A stretch of DNA of 63,528 nt, taken from contig DVDV01000148.1 in assembly GCA_015296075.1 (NCBI GenBank), positions 1 through 63,528 on the forward strand. Direction: 5' to 3'. Under the pieces are notes generated by a model that saw nothing but the letters and a program-made list of their open reading frames with translations, was not told the DNA's origin and ran no database searches. The stretch is from Leptolyngbyaceae cyanobacterium M33_DOE_097 (GTDB lineage: Bacteria > Cyanobacteriota > Cyanobacteriia > Leptolyngbyales > Leptolyngbyaceae). How positions within the stretch are numbered: position 1 is the stretch's first letter; every line of letters starts with the position of its first letter. This document shows positions 28,258 through 38,056 of this stretch, piece by piece. The translations under genes were made by a program, and so were the position numbers.

Positions 28258-31200
28258 ATGCCTACAAGCTTGAAAAAACTCTGCGATCGCTGGGTACAAA
28301 TCGGCTTAACAGGGTTGATTGGTGGGGCGGTTGGGACTGCTCCGTGTGTAGCACAAATCACACCCGATAACACGCTGGGCACTGAGCGATCTGTGGTTGT
28401 ACCGAAAGACGTTCGGGGATTGCCGGGGCTGTTAATCGAAGGGGGCGCGTTACGGGGCAACAATCTCTTCCAAAGTTTTCAGGAATTTAATGTCGGCAAC
28501 GGACAGCGGGTGTATTTTGCCAACCCGACTGGGGTTGAAAATATTTTGGGGCGTGTGACTGGCAATAACGCTTCCCAAATTTTGGGCACACTCGGCGTTG
28601 CGGGTAGCGCGAACCTGTTTCTGCTTAACCCTCGCGGCATTTTGTTTGGGCCGAATGCCCGTCTCGATATTGCGGGTTCCTTTTTTGCCAGCACCGCAGA
28701 CAGTTTTGACTTTGAGAATGGTTGGCAGTTTCAGGCGAACAATCCCAATTTGCCGGGGTTGCTGACGGTAAACCTGCGGCCGGGGTTACAGCGCGGGCTA
28801 CCACAAGGGAATCTGCAAAATGCTGGCAACCTATCGGTTGGTGCGGGTTCTAACCTGACCCTGTATGGCAACACCGTGTTGAACCGGGGAAACTTAACCG
28901 CACCGGGAGGAACAGTACAAGTGCTGGGCGATCGCATTGCATTGTTGAGTCCGACACGCATTGATGTGTCTAGCCCAACGGGGGGCGGCACTGTGCTGAT
29001 TGGCGGCGACATTCAGGGCAAAGGGCAGGTTCCCAATGCGCGGCAGACAGTTGTCGATCAAAATGTGGCGATCGCGGCAGATGCGGTCACATCCGGCAAT
29101 GGCGGCAAGGTAGTCGTTTGGGCCGATGAGGGGACGCGCTTTTATGGCACGATTAGCGCCAAAGGTGGCACGATTCAAGGCAATGGCGGCTTTGTCGAAG
29201 TTTCAGGTAAGCAAACGCTCGATTTTCGTGGTCAAGTGGATACGACAGCTACTAACGGCATTGCTGGTACGTTGTTGCTCGACCCGACCAACATTTCTGT
29301 CGAAGCAGGGCCAAATGTGCCAGGGCAGTTGCCTTCCGTCTTTTTTGATGAGGATGGATTTGTCACAACCGGGGTGCTATTTAGTGATAACCCAGGCGGC
29401 AATAGTGTCGTGTTTAACGGCACGATTAATGCTTCCCTCACGAATGTGGTTTTGCAAGCCGATGACACAATTACGTTCAATGCCCCGATTAACATCGCTG
29501 CGGCTGGTGTGACGCTCACAGCCGAGGCTGGTAAAGCGGTAGTGGTGAAGCAAAATATTCGGACAAATGGGGGCAATGTCATCTTGCGATCGCTGCCGGG
29601 TCGAGTCGAGATCACCGATGCTGATATCATCACTTCGGGGCAAGCTGGCAGTTCCAGCAGTTACATTGCGATTTCGGGGGGGGAGCAAGTTCAAATTGAG
29701 AACAGCCTGCTGCAAAGTCGTAACGAAAATGATTCGAGTTTTGATCCGAGTGACAGCAATGCCATTGCGATCGCGTCGTTGAATGGCTCCGTTTCGATTA
29801 GCGATTCAGAAATTAGCACCAGCAACTTTGGCACTGGTGATGCTGGATTGGTAATCGTGACCGCCAAGCAAAATCTCTCGATTCAAAATACAGGCATCTT
29901 CAGTCGGGGAAATGAGGGGGGCATCATTATCGGCGGGTTTGAGGAGTTTTCGCTGCCCGCACCCGAAAATATCGCGATCGGGGGTGGTTCTCAAATCAAC
30001 ACCAGTAATCGGGCTACCCCTTCCGGCACCAGTAATGCGGGGATTATTTGGATACAGGCAAAAGGCAATATTTTAATTAATGAAAATTCATTCATCTCGA
30101 CCGATGCAACAGCTAAGAGTGACAGTGGAAATCCATTACAAGGTAATGCCGGTGGCTTACTGATACAAGCAGAAAGCATCAAAATTCAAGATTCCGAAGT
30201 GAGTACAAGCACATTCACCAAAGATAGCAAAGCAGGCGATATTGTGTTGCTTGCAAACAACGATATTGAGCTATCGGATACAACACTATTCAACAATTTA
30301 GAGAATGGCGCATCGGGTAAAGGCGGAACAATTAATGTTGCTGCTGAAGATCTTTTCTTGGTGGATGGTTCACAACTGCAAACTCTAGTTAGAGGAAATT
30401 TAGAAGGAGAGCCTGCTAGTGGAAGTGCGGGTGAAATTTTAATCACTGTGAGTGATGAGTTGACGTTGAGTGGCACCAACATTAACGGTAACCCCAGTGT
30501 TATTTCAAGTGAGGTGTTGAAGGGCGCAAGTGGACAAAGTGGCAACATCACGATCGCCTCTAAATTGCTACGCCTAAATGAAGCAGCCTTTATCAGCGTC
30601 AATAATGCGGGGGTAACTGGGAGTGCAGGTGAACTGGCGATCGCGTCTGACTTTATTGTGTTAGAGCGTTCCTCCTATTTAGGCGCATTCTCTTCAACCG
30701 GACAAGGCGGCAACATTACCCTAATTTCGCCCTATCTGGTGGGGTTAAGCCGCAATAGCAACATCGAAACGACATCGGGTAGTGCCGGAGTGCAGGGGGC
30801 AGGGGGTCAGATTGTGATTCGGGCACCGGGGAAAGACCCAACGCTACTGGTCTACGGTTCGCCTGCTAGAGACAACAACATTTTGGCTGAGGCTAATGGC
30901 GGGCAGGGTGGCTCGATTGATATTTCTGCCTTCTCAGTGCGAAATCTGGCATTTCGGATTGGTAATGACCTCAGTACCAACGACATCAGCACTCGTTCTC
31001 AGTTTGGCTTAAACGGCAACGTTGCGATTAATTCAGTTGATGCTGACCCAGAACGGGGTACAGTGCCCCTGCCCGATCGCTATGAAGATCGGCCCATCGC
31101 AGAGGGGTGCGACCCTCGCACACGCCGAGAAAGCAGCAAGTTTGTGATTACGGGGCCAGGCGGGTTACCGACCAATCCAACCGAGCAATTGGTGCCGTTG

Positions 31201-31416
31201 ACCACCGCAGGAGCCTGGGTTGAGCCAACCACTACGGGCGATCGCCCCTCGACTGCGACGACCGCTCGCAAGCCAGCACCAGCGCCAACGGTAATCAACG
31301 AAGCCCAGGGGTTTAGCGTCGCACCGAATGGTGAAATTTTGTTGGCAAGTCAGCCAGGTAAGGTGCAGCCAAAGCGGGTAGGATTCCTCAGGGAGGGCTG
31401 TTATGCCCCAAAGTAG
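28258..31416 (+). CDS. TpsA: filamentous-haemagglutinin-type exported adhesin
   Basis: A 1,052-residue TPS-secreted protein. Residues 1-35 are a signal peptide ending AQ. The TPS domain follows (about 36-160) with LGTERSVV, LFQSFQEFNV, LFLLNPRGILFGPNARLDIAGSFFASTA. This N-terminal domain is recognised by the TpsB POTRA domains in the periplasm. The rest is a long right-handed beta-helix with Gly/Asn/Ser-rich repeats, and the C-terminus is a proline/threonine-rich patch ending EGCYAPK. It should be threaded through the outer membrane by the next gene product, whose start overlaps its end by 14 nt. Confidence 0.93.
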   Translation: MPTSLKKLCDRWVQIGLTGLIGGAVGTAPCVAQITPDNTLGTERSVVVPKDVRGLPGLLIEGGALRGNNLFQSFQEFNVGNGQRVYFANPTGVENILGRVTGNNASQILGTLGVAGSANLFLLNPRGILFGPNARLDIAGSFFASTADSFDFENGWQFQANNPNLPGLLTVNLRPGLQRGLPQGNLQNAGNLSVGAGSNLTLYGNTVLNRGNLTAPGGTVQVLGDRIALLSPTRIDVSSPTGGGTVLIGGDIQGKGQVPNARQTVVDQNVAIAADAVTSGNGGKVVVWADEGTRFYGTISAKGGTIQGNGGFVEVSGKQTLDFRGQVDTTATNGIAGTLLLDPTNISVEAGPNVPGQLPSVFFDEDGFVTTGVLFSDNPGGNSVVFNGTINASLTNVVLQADDTITFNAPINIAAAGVTLTAEAGKAVVVKQNIRTNGGNVILRSLPGRVEITDADIITSGQAGSSSSYIAISGGEQVQIENSLLQSRNENDSSFDPSDSNAIAIASLNGSVSISDSEISTSNFGTGDAGLVIVTAKQNLSIQNTGIFSRGNEGGIIIGGFEEFSLPAPENIAIGGGSQINTSNRATPSGTSNAGIIWIQAKGNILINENSFISTDATAKSDSGNPLQGNAGGLLIQAESIKIQDSEVSTSTFTKDSKAGDIVLLANNDIELSDTTLFNNLENGASGKGGTINVAAEDLFLVDGSQLQTLVRGNLEGEPASGSAGEILITVSDELTLSGTNINGNPSVISSEVLKGASGQSGNITIASKLLRLNEAAFISVNNAGVTGSAGELAIASDFIVLERSSYLGAFSSTGQGGNITLISPYLVGLSRNSNIETTSGSAGVQGAGGQIVIRAPGKDPTLLVYGSPARDNNILAEANGGQGGSIDISAFSVRNLAFRIGNDLSTNDISTRSQFGLNGNVAINSVDADPERGTVPLPDRYEDRPIAEGCDPRTRRESSKFVITGPGGLPTNPTEQLVPLTTAGAWVEPTTTGDRPSTATTARKPAPAPTVINEAQGFSVAPNGEILLASQPGKVQPKRVGFLREGCYAPK

Positions 31417-33193
31417 GCGGGTGACCCTTGAGGTTTGGCGCGATCGCGCGGTTTTATTCTCGCTATTTTCGTTCGTTTGGTTGGGATTGGGGAATCATTC
31501 AGCCTTTGCTCAGGTTCGCATCCCGGTGCGACCCGATCAGACGCCTCCTTCACGGCAGATTCAACCAGAGCCAGAGTTGCCGCCTGCGCCGGAAGAGGTG
31601 TTGCCACCCCCAGAGCAACTCATTCCCCAGCCCCCCGATGCAGAGACGCCCTCAGAAGAGATTCCCTTAACGCTGGTGGTTGAGCGGTTTGAGGTGGTCG
31701 GTAGCACTGTTTTTACCCAGGCCGAGTTTGACCAAAAACTGCGAGAAAAAGGGTTGATCGGCGTGCCCTTGCCTTTTTCGCGCATTTTAGAAGCGGCTGA
31801 TGTCGTGACTGAGATGTATGTCAGCCAGGGCTACATTACTTCTGGCGCCTATATTCCAGCCGACCAAAGTACGGGAGTGAATATCAACGACCCAGAGCCA
31901 CAGCAAGCGGTGATTCAAATTCAAGTGGTGGAAGGGGCGATCGCCGATCAAAACATTCAAATTAGCGGGCTGAAGCAATTGCGGCCCAATTATATTCGTA
32001 GTCGGGTTGCGCGTTATACGAAAGCACCGATCCGCTACGATCGCCTGTTAGAAGGGTTGCAACTGTTGCGGCTTGATCCTCAAGTACAGGATATTTCAGC
32101 GGAACTCACGCCAGATGTGCGACCGGGGCAAAGCATTTTGAAACTGACCGTAGTGGAACGTCAACCCTTCACAATGGACTTTGCGCTGGATAATCGGCGA
32201 TCGCCCAGTGTTGGTAGCTTCCGGCGAGTGGTGCAGGTGAATCATGCCAACCTGCTAGGGTATGGCGATGGCATCAGTCTGGCCTATACCAATACGGATG
32301 GTAGTAATGCGCTGGATTTTAACTATACGATTCCGATTAATGCGCGCAATGGCACGATTAGTTTGAGTGTTGGGGCTTCTGACAGTGAGGTAATTGAAGA
32401 TCCATTTAATGTTCTGGATATCACATCTAATTCTTATTATTTAGACCTCAATTACCGACAACCAATTCTCCAGTCTCCCAGTCGTGAAGTTGCCCTGGGA
32501 GTTACGTTTAGTCGGCGGTGGACGCGAGCCGAGTTATTGGGTGGCTTGGTGGCGTTTCCCTCAATTGGAGCCGATGCCGATGGGATCACGAATCTCACGG
32601 CTTTGCGGTTTGTGCAGGAGGCCGTTTGGCGCAGCAATGTAGAAGTGATTGCGTTGCGATCGCAGTTTAGCGTTGGGCTGGACTTATTCAATGCGACTAT
32701 CAACGATGACGCGCCGGATAGTCAGTTTTTTGCTTGGCGAGGACAGGCGCAGTGGGTGCGGTTGTTGGCTCCAGAGACGCTGTTAGTGTTACGCGGAGAT
32801 GTGCAATTTTCAAATCAAAGCTTGCTGTCAATTGAGCAGTTTGGCCTGGGTGGCTTAGACACGGTGCGAGGCTATCGCCAGGATGCGTTACTGGGGGATA
32901 ATGGCTTTCTAGTTTCGGCTGAAGTTCGCTTTCCGTTGGTGCGCTTGCCCGATCAGGAAGGGGTGCTGCAAATTGCCCCCTTTGTGGATTTTGGCACAGT
33001 TTGGAATGGCTCTGATTTTGCCAATCCTGACCCATCGACGCTGGCATCTGTGGGCGTGGGTTTGCGGTTTAATCTCGGCGATCGCCTCTCAGCCCGATTT
33101 GATTGGGGAATTCCGTTAGTTGATGTGCCCGGAGAGAAAAACACATGGCAAGAAAACGGTCTCTACTTTTCAGTCAACTACCGCTTATTCTAA
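31403..33193 (+). CDS. TpsB: two-partner-secretion outer-membrane transporter
   Basis: A 596-residue ShlB/FhaC-family Omp85 protein. It has a signal peptide (VLFSLFSFVWLGLGNHSAFA), a Pro/Glu-rich linker, two POTRA domains (VERFEVVGSTVFTQAEFD and VVEGAIADQNIQISGLKQLRPNYI) and a 16-strand beta-barrel with the VRGYRQDALLGDNG loop motif (the Arg of VRGY is the lock residue) and the C-terminal aromatic strand YFSVNYRLF. It exports the TpsA encoded upstream. It overlaps tpsA by 14 nt and the CHAT gene by 49 nt. Confidence 0.95.
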   Translation: MPQSRRVTLEVWRDRAVLFSLFSFVWLGLGNHSAFAQVRIPVRPDQTPPSRQIQPEPELPPAPEEVLPPPEQLIPQPPDAETPSEEIPLTLVVERFEVVGSTVFTQAEFDQKLREKGLIGVPLPFSRILEAADVVTEMYVSQGYITSGAYIPADQSTGVNINDPEPQQAVIQIQVVEGAIADQNIQISGLKQLRPNYIRSRVARYTKAPIRYDRLLEGLQLLRLDPQVQDISAELTPDVRPGQSILKLTVVERQPFTMDFALDNRRSPSVGSFRRVVQVNHANLLGYGDGISLAYTNTDGSNALDFNYTIPINARNGTISLSVGASDSEVIEDPFNVLDITSNSYYLDLNYRQPILQSPSREVALGVTFSRRWTRAELLGGLVAFPSIGADADGITNLTALRFVQEAVWRSNVEVIALRSQFSVGLDLFNATINDDAPDSQFFAWRGQAQWVRLLAPETLLVLRGDVQFSNQSLLSIEQFGLGGLDTVRGYRQDALLGDNGFLVSAEVRFPLVRLPDQEGVLQIAPFVDFGTVWNGSDFANPDPSTLASVGVGLRFNLGDRLSARFDWGIPLVDVPGEKNTWQENGLYFSVNYRLF

Positions 33194-35907
33194 AGCTGCC
33201 TCAACTCCGTCATCCGCGGCAGCGCGAGCGGTGGATCGCTTACTGTCTGGTAGCAGTGCTAATTTTCTGCTGTGTGATGGATCTCGGCGTGTTGCGATCG
33301 CTCTCGGCGACTCCGCCTGCCGTCATTCGCGCTCAAACCGACCTGTTACAGGCAGGCAAAGCCCTCTATGAAGATGGAAATTACGCGGCGGCAGCGAAGG
33401 TGTTAGAACAAGCCGTCACAGAACTGCGATCGCAGGGATCAACGGCGGATCTTGTCGCCGCACTGACCAATCTTGGCTCAGTGCAACTTGAACTAGGACA
33501 AGCCTCTGCCGCTCTAGCAAGTTGGCAAGGAGCAACCCAGATCGCCCGCGAAATTCGCGATCCTCTCAGTGCGCGACGGGCGCAATTCTATCAATCCCTG
33601 GCTCTAGAGCGCATGGGGCAGACCCGGCAAGCCGAAGAGGTGCTGCTATCACTCAAACAGCAGTTAGAGTCGCAGCCTGCTACCCCTGAAAAAGTGCAGG
33701 TCTTGCGAGCCTTAGCCGATTTACGTTTGGCAGTGGGTGACAGCAGCGATCGCCAGCCGCAAGCCTGGTTGAGCGAGGCGCTTAGCATGGCTGAAGCGCT
33801 TGACGATGCGATTGAGGTAAGTGCAACCTTGATGAGTCAGGGCAACCTGGCAACAGCTGAGATCCGCAACATGATTCGCACGGAGATCAACAACGCCACA
33901 ATTGAAATCAACACGGTACAGATTGTTCTGCAAAAAGTGCTAGCTCTCATCCCCAGAGTGGAGCAAGCGTTAGCAGTCTACCAACAGGCGATCGCGGCTT
34001 ATCCGGCAACTGCCAACACAACCCAGGCTCAACTGCGCCAGATGAATCTGCTGATCTCCAGTGTTGAAGCGTTGGTGCGGGTACGGGACACGATCCAGTC
34101 AACGATCACCGATCCCCAAGAGCGAGAAGAACTGCAATTTTACGCGGCAGATTTGCAACAACTTGAAACGGGGATCTCTAAATTTTCGACGTACATTCTG
34201 GCGCTGGTGCCACAAATTCGGACGCAATTGGGTCAGCTTCCGGCGAGCCGCAGTTGGGTTTACGCCCGGATCAACTACGCAAACACGATCATGAAGCTGA
34301 AAAAGTCAGGGGGTGGATCGCGAACTGAAAATCGTTTGTTAGCCCCCGTGTTACCTGATGCCGCTCAGATTTTGGCAACCGCGATCGCACAGGCTCGTCA
34401 GTTGGGGGATCAACGCGCCGAGTCCTACGCCCTGGGTAGCCTCGCCGGACTGTATGAACGCACGGGACAACAGGCAGAGGCGCAAAAGCTGACTGAGCAA
34501 GCCCTCTATCTAGCCCAGACAAACAACGCCCCCGATATTGCTTACCAGTGGCAGTGGCAGTTAGGCCGCATCTTACGTAAACAAGGAAAACGTGAGGAAG
34601 CCCTTGCTGCTTATAACACGGCGCTCCGCACAATTGAACCGTTGCGAAAAAACTTGGTCGCCAATAACCCCGATTTGCAATTTGATTTTCGAGATAGTGT
34701 GGCTCCGGTTTATCGACAGTACGTAGGTCTGTTACTAGCTGATCAAACCGATCTCAACCCAGCCGTTTTAGAAGACGCTCGTAATGCGATCGAGTCGTTG
34801 CAACTGGCAGAACTGGATAACTACTTTCGAGAAGCGTGTTTAGAAGCTCGTGAGGTTCTGGTTGATGAAGTGGTTGATCAAAAAGAAGCTCAAACAGCAG
34901 TCATTTATCCAATTATTTTGCCGCATCAGTTACAGGTGATTATCAAGGTGCCACGCCAACCTTTGCGGTATACCAGTTTTGATGTGGCCAGTGGGGAAGT
35001 TGAGGCTCTCCTCGAACGCTTGCGACAACAACTGATGAGTAACAGTCCCAGTGAGATTGAGCAGGCAAAACAAAAGGGCGATCGCGTCTATCAGTGGTTA
35101 ATTGCCCCGTTCTCAGAAGCATTGCAGGCAGCCCAGGTTGATACGCTCGTCTTCGTGCTGGATGGAGCCTTTCGCGATGTGCCAATGGCGGCTCTCTACA
35201 ACGAGACAACCCAAAAATATTTGATTGAAGACTACGCGATCGCGCTCAGCCCTGGCTTAAAACTGCTTGCGCCGCAATCACTCGCTAACAAGCAACTCAA
35301 CGTGCTTTCGGCAGGCTTAATTGATGTCCCACGTCAGTTTGGTCTGCAAGCCTTACCAAACGTTGAGAGAGAGCTGACTACAATGAAAGAATTAGGGATA
35401 CTTAAGTCCCCGGCCTTGTTAGAGCAACAGTTTAAGAGCCAGACGCTTGAAACCAATCTCAATGCCGACCCCTACAACGTTGTGCATCTCGCCACTCACG
35501 GTAGTTTTAGTTCACGCCGAGAAGACACGTTTATCTTGATGGCGGATGGCAAAATTAATGTAAACCAACTCAGTGAAATCTTGCGCAGTCGCGAGTTAAC
35601 CCGCAAAGAACCGATTGAGTTGTTAGTCTTAAGTGCCTGTCAAACTGCGCAGGGGGACAATCGAGCCGTGCTGGGACTGGCTGGGGTGGCTCTACGGACT
35701 GGGGCACGCAGCACGCTGGCCTCCTTATGGACAGTTGGGGATGCCTCGACCGCGGAGCTGATGGGGCGTTTTTATCAAGAGTTAGCTACGACACAAGTGA
35801 CTAAAGCAAAAGCACTGCAACTGGCCCAACTTGAATTGATCAAATCCGCACAGTACAACAACCCTGTGTCATGGGCACCCTACGTTTTGGTTGGTAACTG
35901 GCTGTAA
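33145..35907 (+). CDS. TPR-CHAT caspase-like protease of the TPS operon
   Basis: A 920-residue protein. The N-terminus has a hydrophobic segment (ERWIAYCLVAVLIFCCVMDL), then TPR repeats (GKALYEDGNYAAAAKVLEQA; later RILRKQGKREEALAAYNTAL). The C-terminal CHAT domain holds the catalytic dyad: His785 in VVHLATHGSF and Cys832 in LVLSACQTAQG, followed by the GLAGVALRTGARSTLASLW block. CHAT proteins are caspase-like peptidases; here the segment before the TPRs predicts export or membrane anchoring. It begins inside tpsB (49-nt overlap, GGAG upstream), so it is coupled to secretion genes. Target unknown; a role in cutting TpsA or another surface protein is an inference. Confidence 0.9.
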   Translation: MARKRSLLFSQLPLILKLPQLRHPRQRERWIAYCLVAVLIFCCVMDLGVLRSLSATPPAVIRAQTDLLQAGKALYEDGNYAAAAKVLEQAVTELRSQGSTADLVAALTNLGSVQLELGQASAALASWQGATQIAREIRDPLSARRAQFYQSLALERMGQTRQAEEVLLSLKQQLESQPATPEKVQVLRALADLRLAVGDSSDRQPQAWLSEALSMAEALDDAIEVSATLMSQGNLATAEIRNMIRTEINNATIEINTVQIVLQKVLALIPRVEQALAVYQQAIAAYPATANTTQAQLRQMNLLISSVEALVRVRDTIQSTITDPQEREELQFYAADLQQLETGISKFSTYILALVPQIRTQLGQLPASRSWVYARINYANTIMKLKKSGGGSRTENRLLAPVLPDAAQILATAIAQARQLGDQRAESYALGSLAGLYERTGQQAEAQKLTEQALYLAQTNNAPDIAYQWQWQLGRILRKQGKREEALAAYNTALRTIEPLRKNLVANNPDLQFDFRDSVAPVYRQYVGLLLADQTDLNPAVLEDARNAIESLQLAELDNYFREACLEAREVLVDEVVDQKEAQTAVIYPIILPHQLQVIIKVPRQPLRYTSFDVASGEVEALLERLRQQLMSNSPSEIEQAKQKGDRVYQWLIAPFSEALQAAQVDTLVFVLDGAFRDVPMAALYNETTQKYLIEDYAIALSPGLKLLAPQSLANKQLNVLSAGLIDVPRQFGLQALPNVERELTTMKELGILKSPALLEQQFKSQTLETNLNADPYNVVHLATHGSFSSRREDTFILMADGKINVNQLSEILRSRELTRKEPIELLVLSACQTAQGDNRAVLGLAGVALRTGARSTLASLWTVGDASTAELMGRFYQELATTQVTKAKALQLAQLELIKSAQYNNPVSWAPYVLVGNWL

Positions 35908-35949
35908 TTTCAGTGGGTCAACTGGCAACCTAAATGGAATTGGCGTTGC

Positions 35950-36070
35950 TGATTGGGCGTATGAATTCTGTAAGGGCGTTTCGCGTTCGCGTAGCGTCTC
36001 TTATCGGAGACAACGCCCCTAGCTTAGGGATGCTTATCCAAAAATTCATATATACATTCAGCAACGCCAT
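35950..36070. repeat. Short GCGTTCGCGTAGCG-type repeat
   Basis: The text GGGCGTTTCGCGTTCGCGTA with GCGTCTC ... GGAGACAACGCCC forms an inverted repeat between the CHAT gene and the convergent sensor-kinase gene. It resembles the GCTACGCG repeat near 4.4 kb. A 111-codon ORF through it is treated as spurious. Confidence 0.4.
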
Positions 36071-36075
36071 GGAAT

Positions 36076-37206
36076 TTAGGTCAAGGGTAAAGAAAACTGA
36101 AACGTGCTGCCTTTGCCAACCTCGCTCTTGGCTTCGATCGCCCCCTTTTGTAACTCCACCAGTCGTTTCGCGATGGTTAACCCAATCCCTGTACCGCTGT
36201 TATGGGTTGATCGCGATCGCTCCGAGCGCCAAAAACGTTCGTAAATGTGGGGTAAATCTTCTGGGCTGATGCCTCGCCCGTTATCTTCGACGGATAACCA
36301 CAACTGCTGCTCTCCCTGCCAGACTCGCAGGGTAATTTGGCTAGCCTGAGCATATCGAATCGCATTGCCGAGCAGGTTAATCAAAATTTGCTCAACTCTT
36401 TCGGGGTCAGCCAGCACAACCGGGCAATCGACTGGACAATCGAGTTTGAGGTAAATGTCTGTATTAACGAGCTGATCCGAGAAGCGTTGCATCAATTGCT
36501 CTAGGATTGGTGGCAGATAAAGCTTTTGCAGCCGAATTGGGAGATAGCCAATCTCAGCTTGAGATAGCTCTTGCAAGTCGTTGACCAGGCGACGTAACCG
36601 TTTTGTTTCTCTAGCCAGGAGTTGATAGGTATTAGGCGAAGGGGCGATCGCGCCATCGGCTAGACCTTCGAGATAACCTTGCACGACAGTCAATGGGGTG
36701 CGTAACTCATGGGTAAAGTCCATAATCATTTCTCGGCGACGCTGCTCAACCGCCTCTAATTCGGCAGCCATACTGTTAAAGCTGGCAGCGAGGTGATTAA
36801 TTTCGGGAATGGTACTACCGGGTAAGCGCTCGTCTAAAAAGCCATTAGCAAGCCGTTGTACCCCCCGCTCGATTTGCTTTAGCGGACGAACAATGCGCTG
36901 AGCTGCCAGATAGCTCACCCCTGCCGCCACGATCGCCCCACAAAAAACGGACCAAAACGCTCCATACTCCCAGGCTGCATTAAACCCGTTGAGCAACTTT
37001 TGTTGCAGAAGCATGACCTCTAACTGATCCAGATTCATTTGCCGGAGATACCCGGTAAAGTATTCTGACAGCAAAATGCTACTGAAATACTGAGATGCTA
37101 GAAGATCGCTAGCAATAATAAGCGTGCCAATGCTAACGAAAATCACGACCATGTGGGACAGAAAGAAGCGATCGCGTAACTTAAGTCTCACCATGGTTGA
37201 TTTCAC
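36076..37206 (-). CDS. Sensor histidine kinase (HAMP-HisKA-HATPase)
   Basis: A 376-residue membrane kinase. Helix 1 (FFLSHMVVIFVSIGTLII) and helix 2 (about 85-105) frame a ~60-residue periplasmic loop; HAMP follows (AAQRIVRPLKQIERGVQRLANG), then the H-box MDFTHELRTPLTVVQGYL with the phospho-His, N-box LINLLGNAIRYA, G1 VEDNGRGI and G2 GTGIGLTIAK. The GTG start overlaps the TGA of the response-regulator gene by 4 nt, so the pair is translationally coupled. An internal ATG lies 12 nt later. Signal unknown. Confidence 0.93.
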   Translation of the reverse strand: MKSTMVRLKLRDRFFLSHMVVIFVSIGTLIIASDLLASQYFSSILLSEYFTGYLRQMNLDQLEVMLLQQKLLNGFNAAWEYGAFWSVFCGAIVAAGVSYLAAQRIVRPLKQIERGVQRLANGFLDERLPGSTIPEINHLAASFNSMAAELEAVEQRRREMIMDFTHELRTPLTVVQGYLEGLADGAIAPSPNTYQLLARETKRLRRLVNDLQELSQAEIGYLPIRLQKLYLPPILEQLMQRFSDQLVNTDIYLKLDCPVDCPVVLADPERVEQILINLLGNAIRYAQASQITLRVWQGEQQLWLSVEDNGRGISPEDLPHIYERFWRSERSRSTHNSGTGIGLTIAKRLVELQKGAIEAKSEVGKGSTFQFSLPLT

Positions 37207-37904
37207 CCATCTTCAAATTTGTAACCAACTCCAATCACTGTTTTGACAAAAGTCGGATTTGCCGGATCCGGTTCGATTTTTTTGCGGAGACGTGCAATAT
37301 GGGTATCAACAACACGCTCATCACCAAAAAAGTTATTGCCCCATAACTTATCAATCAGTTGGCTCCGATTCCACACACGACCTGGGTAGCTCATAAAGGT
37401 TGAGAGTAGGTCAAACTCAAGCGTGGTGAGGTCTAAAGGTTCTGGCTCCATTCCGTTTTCGAGGCGTTGAGCGAGACGCTGATCAGGGTCGAGTGAAAAA
37501 TGGGGAGTGCGATAGACCAGAGACTGCCCTACCTGGCGCAAGTTTCGTCGTAGTAAGGCTCTCACCCTGGCAACCATTTCTTTAGGGCTAAATGGCTTGA
37601 CCAGGTAATCATCAGCCCCAGTCGATAAACCGATAATTCGGTCTAGTTCTTCACCCTTGGCTGTCAGCATCAAAATAAATGGGTCTTTGGATCCTGGCTT
37701 TTGGCGAATCCGGGCACAGACTTCTAACCCATCCAACTTCGGCAGCATTAAGTCAAGAATAATTAAATCAGGTTGATATTCTTGCCATGCGCTGAGTGCT
37801 GACAATCCATCATGACAGGTGCGGCAGTGAAATCCCTCATTCTCTAAATAGAGTTGGAGCAATTCAGAAATATCAACATCGTCTTCAACAATCAAAATAT
37901 CCAT
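37203..37904 (-). CDS. OmpR-family response regulator
   Basis: A 233-residue transcription factor. The receiver has LIVEDDVD (acid pocket), phospho-acceptor Asp in DLIILDLMLPKLDG, Thr in LMLTAKG and Lys in LVKPF; the C-terminal part is a winged helix (FDLLSTFMSYPGRVWNRSQLIDKLWG ... RLRKKIEPDP). It is coupled to the downstream HAMP kinase, forming one two-component system. ATG at 37904 used; the longer frame starts with TTG. Confidence 0.94.
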   Translation of the reverse strand: MDILIVEDDVDISELLQLYLENEGFHCRTCHDGLSALSAWQEYQPDLIILDLMLPKLDGLEVCARIRQKPGSKDPFILMLTAKGEELDRIIGLSTGADDYLVKPFSPKEMVARVRALLRRNLRQVGQSLVYRTPHFSLDPDQRLAQRLENGMEPEPLDLTTLEFDLLSTFMSYPGRVWNRSQLIDKLWGNNFFGDERVVDTHIARLRKKIEPDPANPTFVKTVIGVGYKFEDG

Positions 37905-38056
37905 AGGCTTGGTGGTCAAGGTTCATCAGAGCTGAGTGGCGACCTTGACGAAACGGTATAGAGATAATTCTATTTTGTTACAACAATTTCCGTTTGGATG
38001 GTTCCATCTCAGCAGTTTTTGATACCTTTGCAATGCAACCAACGTTGGTGTTTTTT

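Noticed and set aside
35934-36269. 111-codon ORF after the CHAT gene
   Set aside because: Composed of repeat sequence and antisense of the sensor-kinase gene.
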